From positions 62,001 to 126,000 of the forward strand of contig NZ_JAUHMF010000002.1 of the NCBI RefSeq assembly GCF_032334255.1: a stretch of 64,000 bases of DNA. The letters run 5' to 3'. Source of the DNA: Thermanaerothrix solaris. GTDB taxonomy: Bacteria; Chloroflexota; Anaerolineae; Anaerolineales; Anaerolineaceae. Shown here one piece after another: positions 53,815 to 62,561 of this stretch. The translations under genes were made by a program, and so were the position numbers. Within the stretch, counting starts at the first letter, position 1. The number at the start of each line of letters is the position of its first letter. The notes below the pieces were generated by a model. It saw nothing but the letters and a program-made list of their open reading frames with translations, did not search any database and was not told the origin of the DNA.

Positions 53815-54563
53815 CCCAACCCCCCGTTGAACCTTCCCCCGAAACCCCCGGCGCCGTGCGCATCTACTGGCACCTGCCGGCGCGGCGTCCTTATGTGACC
53901 TATCTGATACTGGCCTCGTGCATCCTGATCTACCTGGGGCAGAGGCTGAGCCAGACTCTCTTCGGCGACGACCTGCTGATTGCGCTGGGCGCCAAGGTCA
54001 ATAGCGCCATCGTGCAAGGGCAATACTGGCGCCTGCTCACCCCGTTGTGGCTGCACGGCTCAATTCTGCACCTGGCCTTTAACATGTACGCACTGTGGGT
54101 GATCGGCGCCGGCCTGGAACGCTATTACGGCCACGGGCGCTACCTGGCACTGTATCTGCTCAGCGGGTACGCTGGCAACGTGGTCTCGTTCCTGATGTCG
54201 CCGGAACCTTCGGTGGGGTCTTCCACCGCCATCTTCGGCCTGCTGGCGGCGGAAGCCGTCTTCATCTACCAGAATCGCCACCTCTTTCAGAACGCACGAG
54301 GGATGCTGATGAACATCGGGGGGATCCTGCTGGTGAACCTGATTTTGGGCCTTTCGCCGCAGATTGACAACTGGGGTCACCTCGGCGGGCTGATCGGCGG
54401 GCTGGCGTTTGCCTGGTCGGCCGGGCCGGTGTGGGAGACGACCTATCAGATGAACGGCTACCACCTGACCAATCGGCGCAAGGGCAGCCAGGCGTTGTGG
54501 GTGGGGCTGGGGGTGGCCGTGGTCTTTACCCTGCTGGTGGTGCTGCGGGTGGGATGGCTTTAG
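53811..54563 (+). CDS. rhomboid-family intramembrane serine protease
   Basis: A 250-aa inner-membrane protease with about six or seven helices. The catalytic Ser is in VGSSTAIFG (S138) and the catalytic His in DNWGHLGGL (H190), with the usual helix around LHGSILHLAFNMYALWVIG carrying the family His and Asn. Its ATG overlaps the gmk stop (ATGA), so translation is coupled. Substrates are not predictable. Confidence 0.9.
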   Translation: MTQPPVEPSPETPGAVRIYWHLPARRPYVTYLILASCILIYLGQRLSQTLFGDDLLIALGAKVNSAIVQGQYWRLLTPLWLHGSILHLAFNMYALWVIGAGLERYYGHGRYLALYLLSGYAGNVVSFLMSPEPSVGSSTAIFGLLAAEAVFIYQNRHLFQNARGMLMNIGGILLVNLILGLSPQIDNWGHLGGLIGGLAFAWSAGPVWETTYQMNGYHLTNRRKGSQALWVGLGVAVVFTLLVVLRVGWL

Positions 54564-54581
54564 GGGGGACGACCAGGGGGT

Positions 54582-55982
54582 ATGCCTGCGGCGAGTTCCC
54601 GTTCCGCCTCGTTACATGACGCGTTCGGACCCTTGACCGTCCTGCTGGTCGGGCTGGGGCTGCGCCTTTACCGTCTGCCAGCCCAGCCCTTCTGGGTGGA
54701 TGAAATCGGGGTATGGAGCGCTTCGATCCAGCCCGATCTGGCGGGGGCGCTGGCAGTGGCCAAGGGGCACGTCATGGCCATGCCGCTGCACTACCTGCAA
54801 ACCTGGTTGGTAGCGCGTTTGGGGCTGAGCGGCGAGTGGCTGCGCCTGCCGGATGCGCTATGGGGCACCGCCAGCATCTACCTGGGCTATGGCCTGGCGC
54901 GCCATTACGCCGACCGCCGCACGGCTCTGCTGACCGCCGGGTTATTGGCGCTTTCGCCCACCCTGATCATGTATTCCCAGGAACTGCGTTTTTACGCTAC
55001 ACTGGTCTTTTTCTATCTGGCGGTGATTCTGGCCGGCTTTAATGCCCTCCAAACCGGCCATGCCCGCGCCTGGCTGGTCTTTACCCTGATCGGCGCTATC
55101 GGTTTACTGTTCCACATTTACACCATTTTCGGGCTGGGGGCGGTGTGGAGCGAGGCGCTACGCCGCCGCTTGTGGGCCCGGGATCGCCGCGCCTGGCGCT
55201 TTTTACTGCTCAGCACGATTGGGTTGACCCTGGGGTTGGCCGGTAGCGCGCTTTATTTTGGCGGCGTGCCGGGCTACCGCGTGCCCCTTTTTGCCCAAAC
55301 CACGTTGGTGACTTTCCTGCTAGGGGGGATGGGGATACTACCCTTATTTCCCCTCCAAGGATGGGGGTGGCTGTGGTTTGTCTTGGTCGCGCTGGCGGCC
55401 TTGGGCGGGCTTGTCATCGTGGTAAGAGAGCGCGGAGGTGGCCTGCTGAGCGCGTTAGGCATCAACCTGCTGGCAGTGGGGCTGATCGTGGCGATGAATG
55501 CCTACCGCCACTACTTTCTTCACAGCCGGCAGATCCTCTTTCTCACCTTCTGGACGGCACTGTTGGCGGCGCGGGGAATCTCCGCGGCGCTATCTTGGAT
55601 GGAATGCCACCGGCAGCGGGTCGGTCCGCTCACGGCAGTTGCCCTGTTGGTGGTGGGATGGAGTGCCGTCCCGACGCTGGTTCAATACTACACCCTGCAC
55701 AAAAACCCCGTGCGTGACCTGGAGCCAGTGCTGGCCGGTCTATGGCAACCGGGTGAGGGCATTTGCGTTATCCCCGATTATGACACGGTGGTTTTCTGGT
55801 ATTACTGGCAGAACAACCTAGGCCGGGCAATCCGTCCCTGTACAGCGTCAAGCGCCCGCCAGGACCTCGCGGTGCGCTTTGTGCTGGCCGACCCAGGCCT
55901 GGACTTGAGCGACACCTTTATCCGGTCTGATCAATCGCCCTGGAACACCCTTTACCCCAAAACCCTGTGGGTGCGGCGATGA
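54582..55982 (+). CDS. polytopic membrane glycosyltransferase (ArnT/PMT-like, GT-C)
   Basis: A 466-aa protein with about ten membrane helices. The first loop has FWVDEIGVW, the acidic D-E site of GT-C enzymes that use polyprenyl-phosphate sugars, and the next segment is LRFYATLVFFYLAV. A soluble C-terminal part of about 110 residues ends the protein (GEGICVIPDYDTVVFWYYW). The acceptor, lipid or protein, is unknown. ATG 54582 follows GACCAGGGGG. It lies 18 bp after the rhomboid gene, probably in one operon with gmk. Confidence 0.75.
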   Translation: MPAASSRSASLHDAFGPLTVLLVGLGLRLYRLPAQPFWVDEIGVWSASIQPDLAGALAVAKGHVMAMPLHYLQTWLVARLGLSGEWLRLPDALWGTASIYLGYGLARHYADRRTALLTAGLLALSPTLIMYSQELRFYATLVFFYLAVILAGFNALQTGHARAWLVFTLIGAIGLLFHIYTIFGLGAVWSEALRRRLWARDRRAWRFLLLSTIGLTLGLAGSALYFGGVPGYRVPLFAQTTLVTFLLGGMGILPLFPLQGWGWLWFVLVALAALGGLVIVVRERGGGLLSALGINLLAVGLIVAMNAYRHYFLHSRQILFLTFWTALLAARGISAALSWMECHRQRVGPLTAVALLVVGWSAVPTLVQYYTLHKNPVRDLEPVLAGLWQPGEGICVIPDYDTVVFWYYWQNNLGRAIRPCTASSARQDLAVRFVLADPGLDLSDTFIRSDQSPWNTLYPKTLWVRR

Positions 55983-55995
55983 AATATCCGGCCTA

Positions 55996-56024
55996 TTGAA
56001 TCGCCACCAAGCCCGTGCTATGAT
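55996..56024 (+). promoter_or_regulatory. sigma-70-type promoter of the PKD lipoprotein
   Basis: TTGAAT (55996-56001), a 17-bp spacer and TATGAT (56019-56024), about 140 bp before the start at 56165. Confidence 0.6.
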
Positions 56025-56164
56025 TAAAATCGAGCACGGTTCCTTCAACTTCCCCCCTCCTTACTAGTGAATTGAATAGGCGATTGTCGGTAGAGTTGCG
56101 CGCATCCCGCAGCGCAGTCAGGTGCTTGCGGCTATTTGGCTTTTTCTCTCTTTAGGAGGGGAGC

Positions 56165-58825
56165 ATGAACAAGACCCGGTTCCTGAATCTCCTGATTGTC
56201 CTGGCCCTCATCGTGCTCGCCGCGGGCTGTGACATCCCCAGCAGCTATGAATTAGATATCGAAACGACCAGTGATCTCGGGCCGGAAACCCTGGCGCGGA
56301 TTGACGCCGTCAACCGCACCCTGGCCACCGGCATGGAGGTCGGCCCGGAAACGCGCCAGGTGATCCGCGAACTCAACGAGACCATCCGCCAGGGGATGAA
56401 AGCCGGTTTTGATGAGGCAACGCTGAAACGGGTGGATGATTTGCTACGGGTAGTCGAAGATGGGCTGAAGATCGGGCTGGATGAGGATACCCTGGCTACC
56501 CTCAACGGCCTGGTTGAGGTGATAGACCGCCAGCCGGGCCAGTGGGAAAGCGCCGGCACCGAGATCATCCGCACCCTGGAGCGCACCGGTGGGACGATGG
56601 CCGGGCGCATGGCCGCTGAGATCAAAGGGGTGATGAACGAGGCGCGTCTCAACATGCAGCAAATGACCGCCATCGCCGGGGTCGAGTTCCGCTGTAACGT
56701 GGATTTCCTCGGCTCTAAAGCAGGCGCCACCCTGCAAGAGTTCATCGGCCACACCATCGTGGGCAAGTTGCGCAACATCCTGAGCGGCCAAGCGGCACTC
56801 GAACCCATTCCCACTCCCTGGGTGTGCCAGGTGATCCCGGAGCGGGTTGAGGTGGTGCGGGTGGGAGAGCAACTGATCTTCCCGGCCGGCCTGATCACGC
56901 TCACCGGCTACAACTACGTGGATGCCAATGCCCCGCGAGCCTATGTGGCCGATGAGGCCGGCAACCCCATCCCCGGGCTGCAACTCTTCCCCTACCGTAC
57001 CAGCCCATATCAGATTCAACTCAACCTCCAGGGGATAGATTTCAGCGCCATTCCACCCCGCTCGCGCATCGTGTTCACCTGGCCGAACGTGCCCGAAACC
57101 ACCGGTGTGGCGATCCTGATGCCGGTGGCGAACCCGCCGGTGGCCCGCTTCACCTTCGCCCCCAGCGGCGGCGGAGCGCCGCTCACCGTGCAATTCACCG
57201 ATGCGTCCAGCGGCGATCCAACGGAATGGCAATGGGATTTCGGCGACGGGGCAACCTCGAACGAACGCAACCCCACCCACACCTTCATGGAAGCGCGGCG
57301 CTACACGGTGCAATTGACCGTGCGCAACCCCCTCGGTTCATCCACCGCCTCAGAAGTGCTGGTGGTGGGAGAAGCTCTGGCGGCTAATTTCAGTTTCAGC
57401 CCCCGCCAGGGCGAGGCGCCGCTGGTGGTGAACTTCACCGATCGCTCCGGCGGCAACCCCACCGCCTGGACGTGGGATTTCGGCGATGGGCAAACCTCGA
57501 ACGAGCAGAATCCCAGCCACATTTACACCACCCCACGACCCGAGGGATATAGCGTGACCCTGCGCGTGAGCAACGCGGAGGGCACCTCAACCTACACCGC
57601 CCCCGACCGCGTCATTGTGCTGGAAAAACTGCAAGCCGATTTCACCGCCACACCCACCTCTGGGCAGGCGCCGCTTACGGTGGCTTTCCAGGATACCTCG
57701 CGCGGTAGCCACATCGTGGCCTGGGAATGGGATTTCGGCGATGGGACGACCTCAACCGAGCGCAACCCGGTGCATACCTACACTACCCATAACCTTTACG
57801 ACGTCCGCTTGACCGTAACCACGGCAGAGGGCCGCTCGGATACCGAGAGCAAACCCGGCTTCATCAATGCGTACAAATTGTTGGGGATGTGGCGGCCCGG
57901 CCTGATTCCCCTCGATCCCATATTTGCCCTGCTGAATAACGTTGAAGCACACGTTGCGAAATTTTCGCTCCCCGGCGGGCAGACGCTGGATACCGGCTGG
58001 TCGGCGAATCGGTTTGTTTGCGGTGTAGTGGGCATGGTGGCCAGGAATGGGGATATGGATGAAAATGGCCATGGCGATATCTTGAAAGCCTACCTCTACC
58101 CCCAATACAGCAACACCTACCGCGAATCCACCTGGTGGCTGACGGCCGATTTCCGAACCCATTCCGATCAGGCCGAAGAGAGTTGGGAAATCACGGTGCT
58201 ATGTCTGGATAAAAAGGGGGAGGGTGGGGTCTTTGATTATTTTACGTATAACAATCTACCGGGCGGGGAGGGTGAGGGCAAAGCAGTCTTCTCTGACCCC
58301 CAGTTGAACCAGGATACCTACATCTACTGCGGCGTGGTGGGGCAGGAGGCAGCGTGGGGGGATATTGACGAAAATAACGTTCACGACGTGGTGTGGCAAG
58401 CCTATACTGCCCCCAGCGGGGGCACTTGGATGCTCTACCTAGACTTTGTCACTCACAACCGGCCGGAAGAGACCTGGAAAGCCAATCTACTCTGTATCCG
58501 CCGCGGTAGTTATCTGGCGACCGAGAAACCCACCTTCCGATTTGAGCATTTTGACATTCCCCGCGGTAACCCTCTCTACCTCCTCCCCGAGGATATACCA
58601 ACCCGGGATTATGTCTGTGGGGTGGTGGGGGTGGATGCCCGGCGCGGCGATCTGCTCGAATCCGGGAAGCGGCCCATCCTGCTGGAGGCGGAGATCGTAC
58701 CGCAAGGTCCGGTTTGGGGCCTTGCCACCGATATCGCGACCCATAGCGACCGCGAAGAAACCTGGTCGGTGGATGTGCTGTGTATCAATCGAACCGTGGT
58801 GAAAACGGTGCCCGAGGGGTGGTAG
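56165..58825 (+). CDS. PKD-repeat lipoprotein with a threefold C-terminal Cys repeat
   Basis: An 886-aa surface lipoprotein (lipobox LAAGC, Cys about 22). Residues about 30-120 contain a roughly 27-residue helical repeat (GMKAGFDEATLKRVDDLLRV, GLKIGLDEDTLATLNGL). A conserved-looking domain of about 200 residues follows, with no family that I know. Three PKD domains come next (each with WDFGDG, near residues 360, 440 and 525). The C-terminal third holds three copies of a unit with CGVVG, a Gly-Asp, a THxxxxEETW-type block and a closing LC (Cys 619/680, 722/777, 818/873). A surface-binding role is likely. TTTAGGAGGGGAGC precedes ATG 56165. Confidence 0.75.
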   Translation: MNKTRFLNLLIVLALIVLAAGCDIPSSYELDIETTSDLGPETLARIDAVNRTLATGMEVGPETRQVIRELNETIRQGMKAGFDEATLKRVDDLLRVVEDGLKIGLDEDTLATLNGLVEVIDRQPGQWESAGTEIIRTLERTGGTMAGRMAAEIKGVMNEARLNMQQMTAIAGVEFRCNVDFLGSKAGATLQEFIGHTIVGKLRNILSGQAALEPIPTPWVCQVIPERVEVVRVGEQLIFPAGLITLTGYNYVDANAPRAYVADEAGNPIPGLQLFPYRTSPYQIQLNLQGIDFSAIPPRSRIVFTWPNVPETTGVAILMPVANPPVARFTFAPSGGGAPLTVQFTDASSGDPTEWQWDFGDGATSNERNPTHTFMEARRYTVQLTVRNPLGSSTASEVLVVGEALAANFSFSPRQGEAPLVVNFTDRSGGNPTAWTWDFGDGQTSNEQNPSHIYTTPRPEGYSVTLRVSNAEGTSTYTAPDRVIVLEKLQADFTATPTSGQAPLTVAFQDTSRGSHIVAWEWDFGDGTTSTERNPVHTYTTHNLYDVRLTVTTAEGRSDTESKPGFINAYKLLGMWRPGLIPLDPIFALLNNVEAHVAKFSLPGGQTLDTGWSANRFVCGVVGMVARNGDMDENGHGDILKAYLYPQYSNTYRESTWWLTADFRTHSDQAEESWEITVLCLDKKGEGGVFDYFTYNNLPGGEGEGKAVFSDPQLNQDTYIYCGVVGQEAAWGDIDENNVHDVVWQAYTAPSGGTWMLYLDFVTHNRPEETWKANLLCIRRGSYLATEKPTFRFEHFDIPRGNPLYLLPEDIPTRDYVCGVVGVDARRGDLLESGKRPILLEAEIVPQGPVWGLATDIATHSDREETWSVDVLCINRTVVKTVPEGW

Positions 58826-58921
58826 CCCTCTGCATGGCCATGACCAACCGGCAACGGTGCAACCTTTGCCCTGTCGCCTCATCTAAAGAGCAGAGCACAC
58901 TCTTTTTGTCCAGGAGTACAG

Positions 58922-59383
58922 ATGATGGGACAGCGCAAAGGGACGTCACGATCAACGCGTGCGTCGAGAACCGGGTTACCCCCATGGGCGTGGATTGCCG
59001 TGATCGGGGTGATCGCGTTGGGCGTGATCGCATTGCCCAACCTATTGCGAGCCCAGCCGACCACTGCGTTGCCCGCGGAGGTGGATGTGGTACAGGCGGC
59101 AACCTTGCGTGATCAGGGCGCGCTGGTGCTGGATGTGCGCGAGCCGGAGGAATGGGCGGACTATCACATCCCTGGCGCCACGTTGATCCCGCTGGGGCAA
59201 CTGGCGGCGCGGGTGGATGAGGTGCCGCGCGACCGCCCGGTGCTGGTTTACTGCCGTTCGGGCAACCGCAGCCAGGAAGGGCGGGATATCCTGCTGCGGG
59301 CCGGCTTCACCCAGGTGACCAGCCTGCGCGGCGGGATCAAAGCCTGGGCAGCGGCGGGCCTGCCCACGGTCAGCGGGCCGTAG
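58922..59383 (+). CDS. membrane-anchored rhodanese-domain protein
   Basis: A 153-aa protein. A single helix (AWIAVIGVIALGVIALPNLL) anchors a rhodanese domain with LVLDVREPEEWADYHIPGA and the active-site loop YCRSGNRS (C111), so sulfur transfer is possible. The domain would face the outside if the short charged N-terminus stays in the cytoplasm. CAGGAG lies shortly before the ATGATG start. It is followed by a strong terminator, and may be co-transcribed with the PKD lipoprotein 96 bp upstream. Confidence 0.85.
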   Translation: MMGQRKGTSRSTRASRTGLPPWAWIAVIGVIALGVIALPNLLRAQPTTALPAEVDVVQAATLRDQGALVLDVREPEEWADYHIPGATLIPLGQLAARVDEVPRDRPVLVYCRSGNRSQEGRDILLRAGFTQVTSLRGGIKAWAAAGLPTVSGP

Positions 59384-59408
59384 GGGAGAAGGGTAAAAAA
59401 AGCCCAGA

Positions 59409-59439
59409 AGCGCTTCCCTGGACCTGGGAAGCGCTTTTT
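59409..59439 (+). terminator. intrinsic terminator after the rhodanese gene
   Basis: AGCGCTTCCC (59409-59418) pairs perfectly with GGGAAGCGCT (59426-59435), followed by TTTT. An A-run at 59395-59401 on the other side would allow it to act on the minus strand too. Confidence 0.85.
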
Positions 59440-59636
59440 GGTTTATCGCTGGAAGGAGCGGCGATCTGCGTCTATCTCAACCCCAACGGGGGAAAGGTTG
59501 TATCAGGTCAAAGGCATCCGGCTTTTCCGGGAACGGATCGAGGCGACGGCGACTAATAATCGGGGGGATTTGCAAAATATCCCCCTTTGTTCTCCCCCCG
59601 GCACGGCAACCCACCCAATCTGATCAAACCGGCGCA

Positions 59637-59678
59637 CGGGCGCTCTCCCCAGCCGGGCCCTGCGATCGAGAGCGCCCG
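59637..59678 (-). terminator. hairpin, possible terminator of the TolB-like gene
   Basis: An 11-bp stem, CGGGCGCTCTC (59637-59647) with GAGAGCGCCCG (59668-59678), just beyond the stop of the minus-strand gene. There is no T-run, so it may only stabilise the mRNA end. The remainder of 59384-59693 holds no gene that I can support. Confidence 0.45.
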
Positions 59679-59693
59679 AGCAATCCGCCCACG

Positions 59694-62357
59694 TTAGCGC
59701 ATCACCGCCGGGATGAACACGCGGAAGTTATCCACCGTGGTGGTCAATTCGACCATCCAGCAGGCGCTGGGGGCATGTGCGGAGCAGATGTAGATGTAGT
59801 CATGGTTTTGCTGCCCTACGCTGACCCCGCTCGAGGGCACCTGCACCTGTACCTGCACCGTACGCTGATCCGACCCACCGGGCAGGACGTTGCTTAGCGT
59901 GGGCGGGAAGGCGGTGATCCAGGTGCCGTTACCATTGTTGGGATCGTGTAACGTCAGGTCCTCGGCCAGATCGCCGGCATTACTTACGTTGAACGTGTAG
60001 GTTACGGTGCTGCCCGGCACACCACTGGCGCTCAACTCGGTAACGTCGGCCAGCGGGTAATAGTAAGCCGTGCGCGCCCGCACCCCGATGCGCACCCTGC
60101 GCGGGCTGTCGTTCTCCTGGCGTTTAACCTCTAACCAAACCATTCCGGTGTATTCCTTATCCGGCGTGCTTCCACCCTCAAAGATAACGTTAAAGGTGCA
60201 ATAATTACCACGAGAGTATTCATAATTTAATTGGCAAGTATGGCTGAAACTGAAAGTTTCAGCCGGTGTCTCCGGAGAGGTGACCTCAAATCCGAGACCA
60301 GCGATACGAAGGGGGCCTAAAAAGCGCACGCTGAACGTCTTAGCCTCGCCGGGGGTGTTCAGATGCAGGGTGCCCCAATCCCAATAGGTGGGCTGGACGT
60401 TAGGATTGCCGGGTGGGTTACCCATATCGCGCAGGTAGATTTGCGAGACGTTTTGAGGAATGAACACGCTGGCATTGAGGTCTAAGTCAGAGTAGGACGC
60501 AAAGGCGGCGAACTGGCCGGTCGCCGAGAGTGCAGCATAGACCGCATCACGATCTCCCTGCTGGCCGAGCGAGGTGAGCGAAACGCGCCAGGTCTGCTGG
60601 GCATTCCAGTCATGTCCGAAGACGTCCGGGCACGAGGGCGCCGGTTGACCCTCGATGCCTTGGGCGCCGGTGTAGGGACATTCGTTGGTATCCCCTTCCA
60701 CCAGGTTGCTGGCATAGGAATGGAAACCAATCACCAGCCCATCGCGCGAGATAGAGGGCGCATAGGAAGCCTGATTGGCCAGCGCCGAGGGCCGATCCGC
60801 CCCCAACGGCACCGAAGGTACCGAGACCAGGTAGCGCTTTACAACGTCCATATAGTCGGGGCTAGTGGGGTCAAAATCGAAGCGGAAGAGGTAAACATCA
60901 CTGAAGCCGTTATCGTCACTGACCTTACCCGTGGGCAGGTTTTCGGGTGCCAAGTTGGTGGCGCGGGATTGGAAGGCCACCATCAGATAGGGATGGTTAT
61001 TTTCTTCGACATAGGCAACGGCCGGATACTCGGTTGTCCCGTTCGTCGGAAGGCCATTCGGCGCCTGCGAAAGCAAGTAAATATGCACACCCCCGGACTG
61101 ATCAAACTCATCATAACTACCGTCGCCGTCGTAATCGCGATCCAGCAGGAAGACATTGGCGCGCCGCTCCATCGGGCTGGCGTTTGGGTTATCGCTCTGG
61201 TAGTCGTTATCGCTCAACCCACAGATCAGGTTGGTGGCACGCGAGACGAAAAGCAAGAAGCGCCCGTCCTGCGTTTTACCGGGTAAATCCACAAACACCG
61301 GGTGATACGAATCGCCGTTGGTAGGTTGATCGTATGTGGTGGGTTGACCGTCTGAGCAGGTTGGCGCGCGGGTCAGCAGAAGTGAACCCTCACTGCGCCC
61401 GTATTGGGGAGGATTCGTATAACCCTTATCCGAAGGCTGCCCCAGGAAGATATCCTTGATGTGCCCGTTGCCGTCGCTCTGATCAAGGTTGCTGGCGATG
61501 GACTCAAACGCCACAAAGACGTCGGTAAAAAGATCCACGCTCCCGTTGGCATTGAGATCCCGCCAGTACACATCGGCCACCGGATGAGGGTAGTTCAGGT
61601 TGGGCTTGGTCGTGCCGTTGTGGTAAGCCTCGCAAACCGGGGATTGATCAGGATCGGTAATACTGCAGGCCACATTGCCCGAATCGGCATTGGCTTCCTG
61701 CTCCACTCCTCCACTGGCTGTACTGTAGTTTGAGATGCGGTAGGGGCCAGTCGGGGCGTTCAGATTACTCAAATCCATCAGCCAGATGTCGGTCTCCGGC
61801 GTTTCGTCTCCCCCTTCCACCTCGGTGTATTCGCTGGCCGATTGGAACACCAGGAAGCGCCCATCACGGGCGAGAGTGGGAAACAGCGCATCGCCCTTGG
61901 GGTATTGGGTAACACTACTATCCAGGGTTAGTGCACGCACATAGTCCTGTCCTTTGTAGCCGATGAAGATATCGGCACAATATACGTCTGTGTCACACCA
62001 CTCCTCCTCTGGCATCCCTTCCACCAGGTTCGTAGCGCGCGAGGCGAAGGCGATCAATGGCGGCGCATTGAGCACGTCGCTGTTGCAGTAAGCGTTATAG
62101 GGGGCATCGCTGGACTGGCTTGCATCGCAGTCCTCGTTGAACCAGGTGATCGAGGCGTAGTTGGCAGCCTGATCGGCGCCCGAGAACTCATACCCCCCCC
62201 CGGTAGTGCTCACCTTCGACACCAACACCGTCGTGCCGATGTAGGATTCAGCCGCCTGCACGGTAAAGACCCCAATGCACGTTACCAGCAACAAGCCCAG
62301 CAGGGTGCTCCATTTCAGGCTGCGACCGGTTACCATCCACATACGCATGTTTCCCAT
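59694..62357 (-). CDS. exported TolB/PD40-like beta-propeller protein
   Basis: An 887-aa secreted protein with a signal peptide (LGLLLVTCIGVFTVQA, cleavage before AES). The body has repeated PD40-type blades, each with a form like FPTLARDGRFLVFQSAS, ...FVSRATNL, or SISRDGLVIGFHSYASNLV, ending in D(I/V)(W/Y/F)L. A C-terminal part of about 200 residues contains beta-sandwich-like sequence (VTYTFNVSNAGDLAEDLTL). The last residues are FRVFIPAVMR, close to the tail of the M23-like giant at 10040. Function is unknown; no substrate site is visible. ATG 62357 has GAGAGGG 8 bp upstream. Confidence 0.75.
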   Translation of the reverse strand: MGNMRMWMVTGRSLKWSTLLGLLLVTCIGVFTVQAAESYIGTTVLVSKVSTTGGGYEFSGADQAANYASITWFNEDCDASQSSDAPYNAYCNSDVLNAPPLIAFASRATNLVEGMPEEEWCDTDVYCADIFIGYKGQDYVRALTLDSSVTQYPKGDALFPTLARDGRFLVFQSASEYTEVEGGDETPETDIWLMDLSNLNAPTGPYRISNYSTASGGVEQEANADSGNVACSITDPDQSPVCEAYHNGTTKPNLNYPHPVADVYWRDLNANGSVDLFTDVFVAFESIASNLDQSDGNGHIKDIFLGQPSDKGYTNPPQYGRSEGSLLLTRAPTCSDGQPTTYDQPTNGDSYHPVFVDLPGKTQDGRFLLFVSRATNLICGLSDNDYQSDNPNASPMERRANVFLLDRDYDGDGSYDEFDQSGGVHIYLLSQAPNGLPTNGTTEYPAVAYVEENNHPYLMVAFQSRATNLAPENLPTGKVSDDNGFSDVYLFRFDFDPTSPDYMDVVKRYLVSVPSVPLGADRPSALANQASYAPSISRDGLVIGFHSYASNLVEGDTNECPYTGAQGIEGQPAPSCPDVFGHDWNAQQTWRVSLTSLGQQGDRDAVYAALSATGQFAAFASYSDLDLNASVFIPQNVSQIYLRDMGNPPGNPNVQPTYWDWGTLHLNTPGEAKTFSVRFLGPLRIAGLGFEVTSPETPAETFSFSHTCQLNYEYSRGNYCTFNVIFEGGSTPDKEYTGMVWLEVKRQENDSPRRVRIGVRARTAYYYPLADVTELSASGVPGSTVTYTFNVSNAGDLAEDLTLHDPNNGNGTWITAFPPTLSNVLPGGSDQRTVQVQVQVPSSGVSVGQQNHDYIYICSAHAPSACWMVELTTTVDNFRVFIPAVMR

Positions 62358-62406
62358 TCCTCTGACCCTCTCCAGTTAACAGGTACTCCGTCTTTCTGCG
62401 GGGTTC

Positions 62407-62434
62407 AAAAAAGGGGGCGCTGGTCGGCGCCCCC
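62407..62434 (-). terminator. intrinsic terminator of the partial right-end gene
   Basis: On the minus strand GGGGGCGCC/GGCGCCCCC-type pairing (62434-62413) is followed by six T (complement of 62407-62412), 130 bp after the stop of the 62562 gene. Confidence 0.85.
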
Positions 62435-62561
62435 TGGTCTCTCTCAGGTGGTCAGTCCGGCCGTGCGACCGAACTGCCACTATCTGCGGGGTTACTTGCA
62501 TTGTAACAAATAAGACGCCCGACCGACTTAACAATCCTGTCAGGTGCAGCCTGAGCCGGCC

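Noticed and set aside
59438..59623. 61-codon frame after the rhodanese terminator
   Set aside because: It starts inside the terminator, has no ribosome-binding site and no family features.
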